Source: Cordylochernes scorpioides (Eukaryota > Arthropoda > Arachnida > Pseudoscorpiones > Chernetidae). From it: DNA of 64,000 nt. Numbering within the stretch: the first letter of the stretch is position 1; each line of letters opens with the position of its first letter. Shown piece by piece: positions 1 to 10,059 of this stretch. Location of the stretch: positions 135,363,500-135,427,499 of the forward strand of contig CP092865.1 of NCBI GenBank assembly GCA_030710605.1, in the 5' to 3' direction. The notes beneath the pieces were generated by a model, which worked only from the letters and a program-made list of their open reading frames with translations, was not told the origin of the DNA and ran no database searches. Position numbers and translations under genes: made by a program.

Positions 1-855
1 ATTTACCTTAATTGGTACTATCCATTTCTTGGAATTATCCTCTACAGATCCCAAAAAAGCTATCTCTGATTTTATTTCATTTATGGCTTCTGATCTACAT
101 ACTTTGGCATAATGGCCCTTTTTCTTGCATTTACTACAATACGAGTTCATAGCTGGACAATTTTTCCAATCATGATTATTTGAATTGCCACACCTGGTGC
201 ATCCATGTGATGACCCTCCCAACTGGTTTGACTTGAATTGTCTTATTTTTGGTTCGTGCCTTTTTGTTTCTTTTATGTGATTAGGCATTTTCTTTATTTG
301 ATCTATAGAATCTTGTTGGTCAAGGCTAGACTGCTGTTCTTTGACACTTTCTAATTGCTTTGCCATTAGTGTGGCTTTTACTAAGGTCAAGTCTGTATCA
401 AGTTGCATTCTTTCAGATAATGCTCTATCCCTTACTCCAACAACTATCCTATCCCTAATCAACTCATCATGTAACATCCCAAAATTGCAGTGCTCAGCTA
501 GGCTATGGAGTGCTGTGATAAATTCATTCACCTTTTCCCCTTCCTGCTGACATCTTTGATTAAATCTTGCCCTTTCATAAATTATATTACGTCTTGGAAT
601 AAAGTGACTTTCAAAGCATTCAATAACTTTATTATAATTTTCTAGTTGGTCACTTGCTATTTTACATGACAACAAAATGTCATCTGCATTATCACCCATG
701 CAGTACACAAGCATTTTAACTTGCTCATTTTCTGGGTTATTAATTAACCCGCTTGCCTGCCTAAAACGTTCAAATCTCCTAATTGATTTTGGCCAATCAC
801 CTGGATTTGAAAAATTAAAAGGTTCTGGGGCTACACAATTATAATTTTGGGACAT
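1..855 (-). CDS. Ty3/gypsy retrotransposon Gag, partial (runs off window)
   Basis: Open minus-strand frame from an ATG at 853-855 to the window edge, about 285 codons, so the protein is cut by the edge rather than by a stop. The N-terminal 200 residues look like the Gag/capsid domain of animal Ty3/gypsy elements (FNFSNPGDW near residue 14, FERFRQASGL near 28, FIPRRN near 84, LAEHCN near 113). Two zinc knuckles follow near residues 209 and 232. The second is a normal CX2CX4HX4C (CSKCKKKGHYAKVC). The first has a spacing of CX2CX5HX4C. Gag packages element RNA in cytoplasmic particles. It follows an LTR and leader (856-1205), which fixes the 5' to 3' direction. No stop codon or frameshift is visible, so the copy may be young. 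Pol is presumably left of the window. Confidence 0.85.
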   Translation of the reverse strand, partial: MSQNYNCVAPEPFNFSNPGDWPKSIRRFERFRQASGLINNPENEQVKMLVYCMGDNADDILLSCKIASDQLENYNKVIECFESHFIPRRNIIYERARFNQRCQQEGEKVNEFITALHSLAEHCNFGMLHDELIRDRIVVGVRDRALSERMQLDTDLTLVKATLMAKQLESVKEQQSSLDQQDSIDQIKKMPNHIKETKRHEPKIRQFKSNQLGGSSHGCTRCGNSNNHDWKNCPAMNSYCSKCKKKGHYAKVCRSEAINEIKSEIAFLGSVEDNSKKWIVPIKVN

Positions 856-1045
856 TATAAAGATTTACTTATAATATAATATAACTTACCAAAAAGTTTG
901 CTTGTGATGTCAAGTTTCAAATTTTCTTCGAACAACGACTTTCTTTATGAATTCAGTTTACCGCTTCTAAGCTTGCTTGATGTCGAATTTCAAATTTTCT
1001 TCGAACAACGACCTTCTTTATGAATTCAGTTTACCGCTGCCACCA
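856..1045 (-). mobile_element. Untranslated leader of the gypsy element with tandem repeats
   Basis: Between primer-binding site and gag ATG lie two imperfect copies of a roughly 75-bp unit containing GAATTCATAAAGAAGGTCG. The related element at 9118 has four copies, so the leader repeat number varies. Just before the gag start (890/889 on minus) the sequence reads TTTTTG|GTAAGT, a good match to a splice donor. Confidence 0.7.
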
Positions 1046-1205
1046 TGTGTTGTTTTCCAAGACGAGGCAAGATTAACTAAGCATTAGTTTATTTCCTATT
1101 ATAATAATAATATCTATTATATACAAGTCAAAAGAGATCACTAGCAGAGTATTATTCCTTTTGGTTTCCAGAGCTCAACAATCTATGAGCCTAATACTCT
1201 GCACA
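1046..1205 (-). mobile_element. 5' LTR of the gypsy element
   Basis: On the minus strand this 160-bp block begins TGTGCAGAGTATTAGG and ends AACAACACA, i.e. TG...CA. It matches the two 155-bp LTRs at 9118-9272 and 9808-9962. Immediately downstream (1027-1045 read on minus) is TGGTGGCAGCGGTAAACTG, the likely tRNA primer-binding site; the primer tRNA was not identified. The 3' LTR is outside the window. Confidence 0.88.
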
Positions 1206-1517
1206 AAAACTGCCTCAATGGAGGTTTGAACTGAGTTTGCTTACGAGGATGATTGTGCTTGTTTGTTCCTAACACATAGTTACAGACCACACTTTCCACA
1301 AGTTTGAAAGATTAGAAACACAAGGTAATAAGACCAAATACATTGTGTGTGGCATAACAGCATTGTTACCATCATCATATAAAAGTACTGAACCCATTAT
1401 CACTATATGTTTATAACGATTTGGTCTTATTACCATGTGTTTCCAATCTATAATTCAAGTTGTCTCTTATTATTTTTGAAAGATGTTCTGTCAACGTATA
1501 ACGAGAATAAAAAAAGG

Positions 1518-1753
1518 TACAGTAGAACTACCTCCCTGTAAAGGACAACACCTAATTGTAGAGCTAAAGTGTCCTATAGAGAGAGGTGTCCTCTTACCGG
1601 AGAGTTGCTAAATTGTAAAAATGATAATTTAGCAAATAAAAACTGTCCTTTATAGAGAGGTGTCCTCTAGCGGGAGTGTCCTCTCATGGAGTATGTTCTA
1701 CTGTAGAGAGTTGTCCTCTAGCGGGAGTGTCCTCTCATAGAGGTTCTACTGTA
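1518..1753 (+). mobile_element. Pogo/Tigger-like MITE
   Basis: Terminal inverted repeat TACAGTAGAAC...GTTCTACTGTA with TA at each end, the TA target duplication typical of the Tc1/mariner/pogo superfamily. The interior carries the family blocks TCCTTTAGGGAGAGGTGTCC and GAGAGTTGCTAAAT. The 3' end holds an extra copy of the terminal unit. CAGTAGAACCTC-like termini are known from Tigger-derived MITEs. No transposase is encoded. Confidence 0.75.
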
Positions 1754-1874
1754 TCACAATTTATTTATTTGGATTTGGTCTTATCATTACCTTGTGTTTC
1801 CAATCTATAATTCAAGTTGTCTCTTATTATTTTTGAAAGATGTTCTGTCAACGCATAACGAGAATAAAAAAAGG

Positions 1875-2058
1875 TACAGTAGAACAACCTCCCTGTAAAG
1901 GACACCTAATTGTAGAGCTAAAGTGTCCTTTAGGGAGAGAGGTGTCCTCTTACTGGAGAATTGCTAAATAGTAAAAATGATAATTTTGCAAATTAAAACT
2001 GTCCTTTATAGAGAGGTTTCTCCTAGCACGAGTGTCCTCTCATGAAGGATCTACTGTA
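1875..2058 (+). mobile_element. Pogo/Tigger-like MITE
   Basis: Same termini and interior as the copy at 1518-1753. It is the second copy in the local tandem duplication. Confidence 0.75.
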
Positions 2059-2329
2059 TCACAATTTATTTATTTGGATTAGGTCTTATTACTTGTATTA
2101 TCTTTTAAAGAAATATATTTTAGGTTTGTGTTTAATACCATATTCAGTGTGCATTATAGCAGATCAATCTTCAAAAGGCATCCATGTCTTTTTTCCTCTG
2201 TATGTTATTTCAAATATCAGAATGTTAATCTCTAAGACACCTCATTGGTTAACACAAAGCAATAACGCGCCATCTATATACATATAAAATGAAAGGATTT
2301 AAAAGCACGAATATTTCTTTTATACATAA

Positions 2330-2460
2330 TACAAACTTCTACTGTCCTTACTGTGATGAAAAAAAAAATATATTTTTTTATATATTGGGAGGTCTTGGCT
2401 CATCAGTGGTGAACCCTCCCAGCGGTTTCACCAATTTAATGTTATGTCTTTAACTAGTGA
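2330..2460 (+). repeat. Copy of the GGGAGGG foldback family
   Basis: Contains the family sequence GGCTCATCAGTGGTGAACC and CCCAGCGGTTTCACCAATTT, shared with copies near 10060, 14150, 27060, 27395, 35087, 43120 and 44270. Only one arm is present here. No coding capacity seen. Confidence 0.6.
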
Positions 2461-2734
2461 CTACTAAAATTAGGCTTAAATCGTCCAGGAAGAAACCAAA
2501 AATAATGTGCGATGTCAACAGAGATATTTGCAGTGCATTGTAACACTTTTAAGAACAGTACGCATACTCTAACTACAACCGCTATGCTCCACACTTACCA
2601 AAGTATTGTATTTTTAAGGAAAAAAAAAAAAAAAAGACATCTCCTTATCGTGTAACTGAAAGTTGCTGATGGCTTTCACCATCTATCAGAATAATGATGT
2701 CTTTTTTTTTTCTTAATTTATGTACCATATCACA

Positions 2735-2803
2735 TTGATAAGGCACAATTTGGATTATAGATTATAAACACAAGGTAATAAGTACCTATTATTACCTTGT
2801 GTT
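2735..2803. mobile_element. Short hammerhead-family foldback, internally deleted, with 14-bp TSD
   Basis: Consists of the tail (TGATAAGGCACAATTTGG), the start of the arm and the inverted arm end ACCTTGTGTTT. Flanks are TGTACCATATCACA (2721-2734) and TGTACCTTATCACA (2804-2817), a 14-bp target-site duplication with one mismatch. The hammerhead core has been deleted. Confidence 0.8.
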
Positions 2804-3308
2804 TGTACCTTATCACAGTACAATATACATTTGTACTATTTTTCCATATTGTATTTTTAGTAATAAATTTGTATTTAGAAAAGAATTATCTAATGTTTTA
2901 GAAATTTGATTTAAAAAAAAAAAATCAGGCAAATTATCGATTATGTTGAATTATCATTTTTTTATAAGGTTATACACTATTTTTAAAGGAGTAATTAGTA
3001 GACAAAGCTAAATGTCATGTAACAAGTGGTTGAAGGTGTATCCTAGAATTATGTTCCTAAATATAATAATGATCGCAGACAAAGAAATGACAGATAAGTG
3101 TGGAGCCAGATTTATTAATCAGGGATAAAAACTGAGTATGGACTAAAGAGACATTTCAGTTAACTGGACCATAAATACCGCACCTTTGTCCATTGTTTAT
3201 TACCCTGGTTAGAATTGGGACCTGGATTCTTGAACCCATTGTTAATTCCTGTTGTTGTTTCCTTTGAATAGGCTTAGTAGGAGTTTTTAAACTGCCGAAA
3301 TATATACA

Positions 3309-3689
3309 TACAGTAGAATTTACCTGTAAAGGACTACACCTAATTACAGAGACAAAGTTTCCTTTAGGGAGAGGTGTCCTTTTACTGGAGAGTTGCTACA
3401 GTAGAACCTCCATGAGAGGACACTCCAGCTAGAGGACACCTCTCTACGGTAGAACATACTCCATGAGAGGACACCTCTCTGCAAAGGACAGTTTTCATTT
3501 GCAAAATGACCATTTTTACTATTTAGCAACTCTCCAGTAAGAGGACACCCCTCCCTAAAGGACACTTTAGCTCTGCAATTAGGTGTTTTCCTTTACAGGG
3601 AGGTAGTTCTACTGTAGTAATAATGATAATTTTGCAAATGTAGAGAGGTGTCTTCTATAGGAGTGTTCTCCCATGGAAGTTCTACTGTA
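3309..3689 (+). mobile_element. Pogo-like MITE interrupted by an inverted copy of itself
   Basis: The outer MITE starts TACAGTAGAATTTACC at 3309 and ends GAAGTTCTACTGTA at 3689. Its GAGAGTTGC block is broken at 3396/3397 and resumes after 3616 with TAATAATGATAATTTTGC. Confidence 0.78.
3397..3616 (-). mobile_element. Pogo-like MITE nested in another copy
   Basis: Complete family member in reverse orientation, TACAGTAGAACCTCC to TAGTTCTACTGTA, inserted into the outer copy. It holds a partial internal duplication of the terminal block around 3440-3480. Confidence 0.78.
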
Positions 3690-4002
3690 TATAGTAAATT
3701 AGGGGAAAAAAAGCATTAAAGCATGAGTGTTGGATACAGCATAATTTATATTATTGATTATAAACACAAGGTAATAGAGGTTCACAAACTCTTTATAATA
3801 AAATCACTTAGGAGCAAGATTTTTATGCTTCTATAACCCACTGTTAAAACAATTGGGTTGTAAAACTTGGTTGATGTTATACCAAGCTTCTAATTGTTTT
3901 TGGTTCCGTCACCAATCCAAACTGTACTAACCTATCCTGCTAGATGAGAAGAGAGTGAATGGAAGAGATGGACAATTGACAATTTAAGCAGTTTTATTGA
4001 TT

Positions 4003-4232
4003 GATAAGGCACAATTTGGATTATAGATTATAAAAACACAAGGTAATAAGACCAAATCCAAATAAATAAATAGTGTGTGACTTTTCTTGTTTACACACTT
4101 GATAACAATAACTGTTTAAACCATGCTGTGGTAAAATTTATCATTCAGTACTTTTGTCTGAAGATGGTAACAATACTGTTACAGAAAGGTCACACACTAT
4201 TTATTTATTTGTATTTGGTCTTATTACCTTGT
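4003..4232. mobile_element. Hammerhead-family foldback element with 12-bp TSD
   Basis: Tail TGATAAGGCACAATTTGG on the left, arms about 100 bp, right end CCTTGTG. Flanks GTTTTATTGATT at 3991-4002 and 4233-4244 are a perfect 12-bp duplication. The plus-strand core reads CTGAAGA, GGTAACA/TGTTACA, GAAAG, so the helix II closing pair and the base after GAAA are mutated and the ribozyme is probably inactive. Confidence 0.82.
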
Positions 4233-4350
4233 GTTTTATTGATTTTTCTAATCAATTGTTAGAGAAAGAAAGATCAAATAAAGGAGTAAATAAAGGGTAG
4301 ATAAAATGTGTAGGGAACATATATATATAGTTGTATTTATATATTAAAAA

Positions 4351-4445
4351 GACATATATTGGATTGAATAAAAGATTTATTTGCCAATATTTTGGTTGGC
4401 TGAATTGCCAATAAATATTTTTATTCAATCCAATATATATCTTTT
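4351..4445. repeat. Foldback hairpin
   Basis: ATATATTGGATTGAATAAA is followed about 60 bp later by its inverse, with AATTGCCAATAAAT pairing inside. Small stem-loop of unknown family. Confidence 0.55.
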
Positions 4446-4896
4446 TATTTCATCTAAAGATTAAAATTGTATTGTTCTATATTCAGAACAATATAGTTGT
4501 ATATATGTGTACAAATTTCTTAAGCAAGGGAGGCTTCCACACATTGAGAGAAAACTTCTACAGACAAGAAGGGGGTATTCTTGAACACTCCTCAGTTCTA
4601 CGCTAAGGAAGTACTTATAGATTGTTTCTTGGCAGACACCAGGATGTCAGGAAGAGATGGGGGAGTAAGTCCGCCAACAAAAGTCCTGTCATTACCCCCG
4701 AAGGTCCGGGAAGAGTCCTCAGTGTGATACATTGCCTAATTGGGACCCCAGTAAAACTTTGTATTTTTACGACTCCGACAGAATTCCCAATTAGCCTTGG
4801 TGGGGTCATCAAAAGGTTGATGCGGTCTTAAATTATCCTTTCCAACTATTGTCCTTCTTTTTTTAAAAATGATTTTCTTGTTTATTTTTCATCATG

Positions 4897-5066
4897 TACA
4901 GTAGAACTACCTCCCTGTAAAGGACAACATCTAATTGCAGAGCCAAAGTGTTCTTTAGGGAGAGGTGTCCTCTTACTAGAGAGTTTCTAAATTGTGAAAA
5001 TGGTAATTTTGTAAATGAAAACTGTCCTTTGTGGAGAGGTGTCCGCTAAAAGGAGGTTCTACTGTA
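4897..5066 (+). mobile_element. Pogo/Tigger-like MITE
   Basis: TACAGTAGAACTACCTCC at the left and GGAGGTTCTACTGTA at the right, with the standard family interior. Followed at 5085-5160 by a decayed arm of the hammerhead foldback family. Confidence 0.78.
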
Positions 5067-5430
5067 TATATATTGATAGATTTTGTTTGATGATGGTAAC
5101 TACACTGTTACAGAAAACGTCACATACTATTAATTTATTTGGATTTGGTTCATATAATCTTGTAGTGTTCTGGTCTATTATTCTTTCTATTGGTGTGTGC
5201 CGTTCTGATGTGTGCCAAACTAGGATTGCAGACAACAAGGGTAACAAGTATATAGAAGTAAGCTGTAAATGACATTTGGGTATTTGCATATTGGTACTGC
5301 TATCATTATTATTCTAGATCTGTTCTCGACTGAGGTGCTGTGAGACTATGTAGGTATGCTGCACCATTTTACAAGAGTATCTGATATTGATACTGAAATA
5401 TCCTAGTGATTATTTCTATATACACTCATG

Positions 5431-6170
5431 GACAAAAACTTAAGGAATTTGTACCTTTTAGCATGTATATCGGGATTCAGACAATAACTCTGAAAGATAC
5501 ACTCAAGGACAAAACTTAAGGAAGTTGTACCTTTTAGCATGTATATCGGGATTCAGACAATAACTCTGAAAGATACACTCAAGGACAAAACTTAAGGAAG
5601 TTGTACCTTTTAGCATGTATATCGGGATTCAGACAATAACTCTGAAAGATACACTCATGGACAAAACTTAAGGAAGTTGTACCTTTTAGCATGTATATCG
5701 GGATTCAGACAATAACTCTGAAAGATACACTCAAGGACAAAACTTAAGGAAGTTGTACCTTTTAGCATGTATATCAGGATTCAGACAATAACTCTGAAAG
5801 ATACACTCAAGGACAAAACTTAAGGAAGTTGTACCTTTTACCATGTATATCAGGATTCAGACAATAACTCTGAAAGATATTAAAGTGATCTTTATTGAAG
5901 ACACACGAGATAACCAAGTGTGAACTACACTCATGGACAAAACTTAAGGAAGTTGTACCTTTTAGCATGTATATCGGGATTCAGACAATAACTCTGAAAG
6001 ATATTAAAGTGATCTTTATTGAAGACACACGAGATAACCAAGTGTGAACTCACTCATGGACAAAACTTAAGGAAGTTGTACCTTTTAGCATGTATATCGG
6101 GATTCAGACAATAACTCTGAAAGATATTACAGTGACATTTATTGAAGCCACATGAGATAACCAAGTGTGA
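5431..6170 (+). repeat. 76-bp tandem array (about nine copies), Tc1/mariner-like MITE derived
   Basis: Unit runs ACACTCATGGACAAAACTTA... to ...ATAACTCTGAAAGAT and repeats every 76 bp. Two late units are longer because they retain a TTAAAGTGATCTTTATTGAAG spacer also found at the edge of the larger array (20700-20850). The right side (6217-6255) ends in the inverted terminus (TTCTTAAGTTTATCCATGAGTGT), so the array lies between the terminal inverted repeats of one element. Confidence 0.8.
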
Positions 6171-6365
6171 ACAAAATTGCTTCTGTCACTTTGAAAAAAA
6201 AATAGACGACCAAATACATCAAAGACTTTCCACTTTCTTAAGTTTATCCATGAGTGTATACCACCATGCAGTGCTGTACATGTCCCACACCCCACCAGTG
6301 AATGCATCATAACCAAATGGGGCTCTGACACCTTATAAATGTAAAAGTTGAACTGCTTCTGTGTG

Positions 6366-7736
6366 TACAGTAGAACCTTCCTGTAAAGGACAACACCTAA
6401 TTGCAGAGCTAAAGTGTCTTTTAGGGAGAGGTGTTCTCTTACTGGAGAGTTTCTAAATAGTAAAAATGGTAATTTTGCAAATGAAAACTGTTCTTTATAG
6501 AGAGGTGTCCTCTAGCGTGACTGTCCTCTCATGGAGGTTCTACTGGAGAGGTGTCCTTTAGCATGACTGTCCTCTCATGGAGGTTCTACTGTAGAAGTGT
6601 CCTTTAGCGTGACTGTCCTCTCATGGAGGTTCTACTGTAGAGGTGTCCTTTAGCGTGACTGTCCTCTCATGGAGGTTCTACTGTAGAGGTGTCCTTTAGC
6701 GTGACTGTCCTCTCATGGAGGTTCTACTGTAGAGGTGTCCTTTAGCGTGACTGTCCTCTCATGGAGGTTCTACTGTAGAAGTGTCCTTTAGCGTGACTGT
6801 CCTCTCATGGAGGTTCTACTGTAGAGGTGTCCTTTAGCGTGACTGTCCTCTCATGGAGGTTCTACTGTAGAGGTGTCCTTTAGCGTGACTGTCCTCTCAT
6901 GGAGGTTCTACTGTAGAGGTGTCCTTTAGCATGACTGTCCTCTCATGGAGGTCTACTGTAGAGGTGTCCTTTAGCGTGACTGTCCTCTCATGGAGGTCTA
7001 CTGTAGAGGTGTCCTTTAGCGTGACTGTCCTCTCATGGAGGTTCTACTGTAGAGGTGTCCTTTAGCATGACTGTCCTCTCATGGAGGTCTACTGTAGAGG
7101 TGTCCTTTAGCGTGACTGTCCTCTCATGGAGGTTCTACTGTAGAGGTGTCCTTTAGCGTGACTGTCCTCTCATGGAGGTCTACTGTAGAGGTGTCCTTTA
7201 GCGTGACTGTCCTCTCATGGAGGTTCTACTGTAGAGGTGTCCTTTAGCATGACTGTCCTCTCATGGAGGTCTACTGTAGAGGTGTCCTTTAGCGTGACTG
7301 TCCTCTCATGGAGGTTCTACTGTAGAGGTGTCCTTTAGCATGACTGTCCTCTCATGGAGGTCTACTGTAGAGGTGTCCTTTAGCGTGACTGTCCTCTCAT
7401 GGAGGTTCTACTGTAGAGGTGTCCTTTAGCATGACTGTCCTCTCATGGAGGTCTACTGTAGAGGTGTCCTTTAGCGTGACTGTCCTCTCATGGAGGTTCT
7501 ACTGTAGAGGTGTCCTTTAGCGTGACTGTCCTCTCATGGAGGTTCTACTGTAGAGGTGTCCTTTAGCGTGACTGTCCTCTCATGGAGGTTCTACTGTAGA
7601 GGTGTCCTTTAGCGTGACTGTCCTCTCATGGAGGTTCTACTGTAGAGGTGTCCTTTAGCGTGACTATCCTCTCATGGAGGTTCTACTGTAGAGGTGTCCT
7701 TTAGCGTGAGTGTCCTCTCATGGAGGTTCTACTGTA
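6366..7736 (+). repeat. Pogo-like MITE whose 3' terminus expanded into a 46-bp satellite (about 26 copies)
   Basis: A normal MITE left end and interior (6366-6540) is followed by a head-to-tail array of a 46-bp unit, GGTTCTACTG TAGAGGTGTC CTTTAGCGTG ACTGTCCTCT CATGGA (one continuous unit, shown in blocks), to the last terminus ACTGTA at 7736. Variants (AGCATGACT versus AGCGTGACT, GGTCTACT versus GGTTCTACT) alternate in blocks, which suggests amplification of two- to three-unit segments. Confidence 0.88.
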
Positions 7737-7740
7737 TGTG

Positions 7741-8080
7741 GTGTACACTTACAGTGTAAGTAGCCAAAATCCACCATAATTATCATGGCCATGTGTACAT
7801 AGGACAAATAACACTATGAAGTTTGATGGAAGTGAAAGGAAGGTTTTTGTCAGCGAAGTAAAGAGACGAAGCTGAGTACAGGAATATGACAGCTGGGATG
7901 ATGACACAGGGAATTTCTTCTTTACCTTAGAACTAATTGTCTTCTTTGTGTCATTCCATAGTCTCTTCTTCTCTTAAGTTACTTACCACAGGGTCTTTCT
8001 GTGTTGTTACAGTTGTGTGTTCATCATTAAGATGAACACGAGTGATACGATTTTATTCATAAAGATATGGTTGCTTTATA
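7741..8080. other. Non-repetitive-looking stretch
   Basis: No ORF, RNA or recognised element between the 46-bp array and the foldback at 8082. Confidence 0.4.
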
Positions 8081-8081
8081 A

Positions 8082-8366
8082 ACACAAGGTAATAAGACCA
8101 AATCCAAATAAATAGTGTGTGACGTTTCGGCAACAGTGTTGTTACCATCATCAGACAAATGTACTGAATGGAAGACCAAATCCAAATAAATAGTGTGTGA
8201 CATTTCAGTAACAGCATTGTTACCATCTTCAGACAAAAGAACTGAATGATTTTTTGTCTGAATATGGTAACAACGCTGTTACCGATACGTCACACACTAT
8301 TTATTTATTAGGATTTGGTCTTATTACCTTGTGTTTATAATCTATAATCCAAATTGTGCCTTATCT
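8082..8366. mobile_element. Hammerhead-family foldback with 16-bp TSD; minus-strand core intact
   Basis: Begins ACACAAGGTAATAAGACC and ends with the tail CCAAATTGTGCCTTATC, i.e. tail on the right. Flanks TATGGTTGCTTTATAA (8066-8081) and TATGGTAGCTTTATAA (8367-8382) are a 16-bp duplication with one mismatch. The left arm is partly duplicated (8160-8235). Confidence 0.85.
8120..8157 (-). ncRNA. Hammerhead ribozyme core (CTGATGA type)
   Basis: Read on minus: CTGATGA, one extra T, helix II GGTAACA / loop / TGTTGCC, then GAAAC and GTC followed by ACACAC. Helix II pairs fully with one G-U. Stem III would be the self-complementary AC/GU. The flanking TTTGT can pair with ACACA as a short helix I. 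Core residues fit CUGANGA and GAAA. Activity is inferred and not shown. Confidence 0.65.
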
Positions 8367-8866
8367 TATGGTAGCTTTATAATATAATATTTAGGAAATG
8401 AAAAGATTAAAGCACAAATATTTATTTTTACACATAAAATTAAGTTCTATTGGAAGGATCCTGCAATGAAAAAATATAAATTCAGTGTAGCATATATAAA
8501 CAGAATTGTCCTATAGATACAAGAAAATGAGACCTAATTCATTTTTTTCTTGCATCTATAATCTATAATCCAAATTGTGCTTTATCAGAATTGTCCAATA
8601 CAACATTAGAGATCTAAGAAATGGTTTGGTAGATTTTTTTTTTTTACTTATCCTTTTAGTCTAAATTAGACAAGATCTTGGAGTTCATGCTCATAAAGAA
8701 GTTCAAGAACTCTTCTTGGTTCTCTGTACAGGGATCTCTTGTCCTTTCCAATACAATTCTATATACAGTTACGAGCGTCATTCTTCATCAGTCATCTCTG
8801 TCACCGTTTGCTTTTTTTTTTGGAATGGCGCCCTCCTATTGGTCGGCTACGATCACGCCACCTTTG

Positions 8867-8880
8867 CCCCCCCCCCCCCC
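8867..8880 (+). repeat. C14 homopolymer
   Basis: Fourteen consecutive C inside GC-rich sequence that includes CCTCCTATTGGTCGG. Length is prone to sequencing error. Confidence 0.8.
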
Positions 8881-9070
8881 ACTCGTTTTTCGTTTTTGTA
8901 ACCATTGTGTTGGCGCGGGTCGCTCCTTAAATAAATGCATATATTAGTTAATAACTAAATGGAATCCTCTCTTTCTTTTTCCCAGTAAGAGACGCCTACG
9001 GAAGCCAACAGTACATAGACAGATAAAGCACATAGGCTATAGTTATTAACTAACATGTGCATTTATATAA

Positions 9071-10008
9071 GGCGCCAATTTATAATTGTAACAAATAGTA
9101 TTTGAATCAAAACATTCTGTGCAGAGTATTAGGCTCATAGATTGTTGAGCTCTGGAAACCAAAAGGAATAAAACTCTGCTAGTGATCTCTTTTGACTTGT
9201 ATATAAAAGGATATTATAATAGGAAATAAACTAATGCTTAGTTAATCTTGCCTCGTCTTGGATAACAACACATGGTGGCAGCGGTAAACTGAATTCATAA
9301 AGAAGGTCGTTGTTCGAAGAAAATTTGAAATACGACATCAAGCAAGCTTAGAAGCGGTAAACTGAATTCATAAAGAAGGTCGTTGTTCGAAGAAAATTTG
9401 AAATTCGACATCAAGCAAGCTTAGAAGCGGTAAACTGAATTCATAAAGAAGGTCGTTGTTCGAAGAAAATTTGAAATTCGACATCAAGCAAGCTTAGAAG
9501 CGGTAAACTGAATTCATAAAGAAAGTCGTTGTTCGAAGAAAATTTGAAACTCGACATCAAGCAAACTTTTTGTCACTTTATTCCAAGACGAGGCAAGATC
9601 TCAAGGAGATGCAAGGATGACCAGGAGCAAGAGACCGAGGAGGATTGCCCTACACCAACGGCCTCATCTACAAGAGATGGAAGGAGGCAGAGGGACAACC
9701 AAGACCAGGATCCAGAGAAGAGCCTCCCTTCAATGCCAGCCGTGCATACAAGATATGGAAGGACAGTCAAGATACCTCGAAGGTTCCTGTAAAGTTAAGG
9801 GAGGAGATGTGCAGAGTATTAGGCTCATAGATTGTTGAGCTCTGGAAACCAAAAGGAATAATACTCTGCTAGTGATCTCTTTTGACTTGTATATAAAAGG
9901 ATATTATAATAGGAAATAAACTAATGCTTAGTTAATCTTGCCTCGTCTTGGATAACAACACACATTCAATCGGATAAAAGACGGGCGTTGCCCGGGTCAT
10001 TCGGCTAG
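9071..10008 (+). mobile_element. Helitron 3' portion, interrupted by an LTR element
   Basis: GGCGCCAATTTATAATTGTAAC (two blocks: GGCGCCAATTTA, TAATTGTAAC) at 9071 and the 3' hairpin GGGCGTTGCCCGGG followed by CTAG (10005-10008) and a host T match the Helitron ending at 50611. In that copy the same sequence is continuous, giving an empty-site comparison for the LTR insertion. The 5' boundary here is uncertain. Confidence 0.72.
9118..9962 (+). mobile_element. Complete 845-bp non-autonomous LTR element (TRIM-like) with 5-bp TSD
   Basis: Two 155-bp LTRs (9118-9272, 9808-9962) begin TGTGCAGAG and end AACACA. A likely primer-binding site (TGGTGGCAGCGG) follows the first. A purine tract AAGGGAGGAGA precedes the second at 9796-9806. 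CATTC flanks both ends (9113-9117, 9963-9967). The interior holds four copies of the roughly 75-bp leader repeat, a short gag-like piece (9572-9590), then about 210 bp ending in a frame coding TRYGRTVKIPRRF near 9750-9785, which resembles the C-terminal end of gypsy integrase. Almost all of gag and pol is missing, so movement would depend on an autonomous relative such as the element at 1-1205. Confidence 0.9.
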
Positions 10009-10059
10009 TTTAGTATATGTTGGGGAGTGGCCTCTTCGGTTTTGCACATAGTACACATG

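Larger units (their letters stand above)
1322..2080. repeat. Degenerate foldback element plus tandem duplication of about 355 bp
   Basis: 1322-1466 is a decayed copy of the hammerhead foldback family (ACACAAGGTAATAAGACC arm, then the inverted arm GGTCTTATTACC). The block from about 1431 through the pogo-like MITE at 1518-1753 recurs from about 1789 through the MITE at 1875-2058. Unique flank sequence (GAAAGATGTTCTGTCAACG) is shared, so this is a duplication of a segment and not two independent insertions. Confidence 0.7.

Noticed and set aside
6366..7736. CRISPR-like array
   Set aside because: Continuous tandem units without unique spacers, in a eukaryotic MITE.
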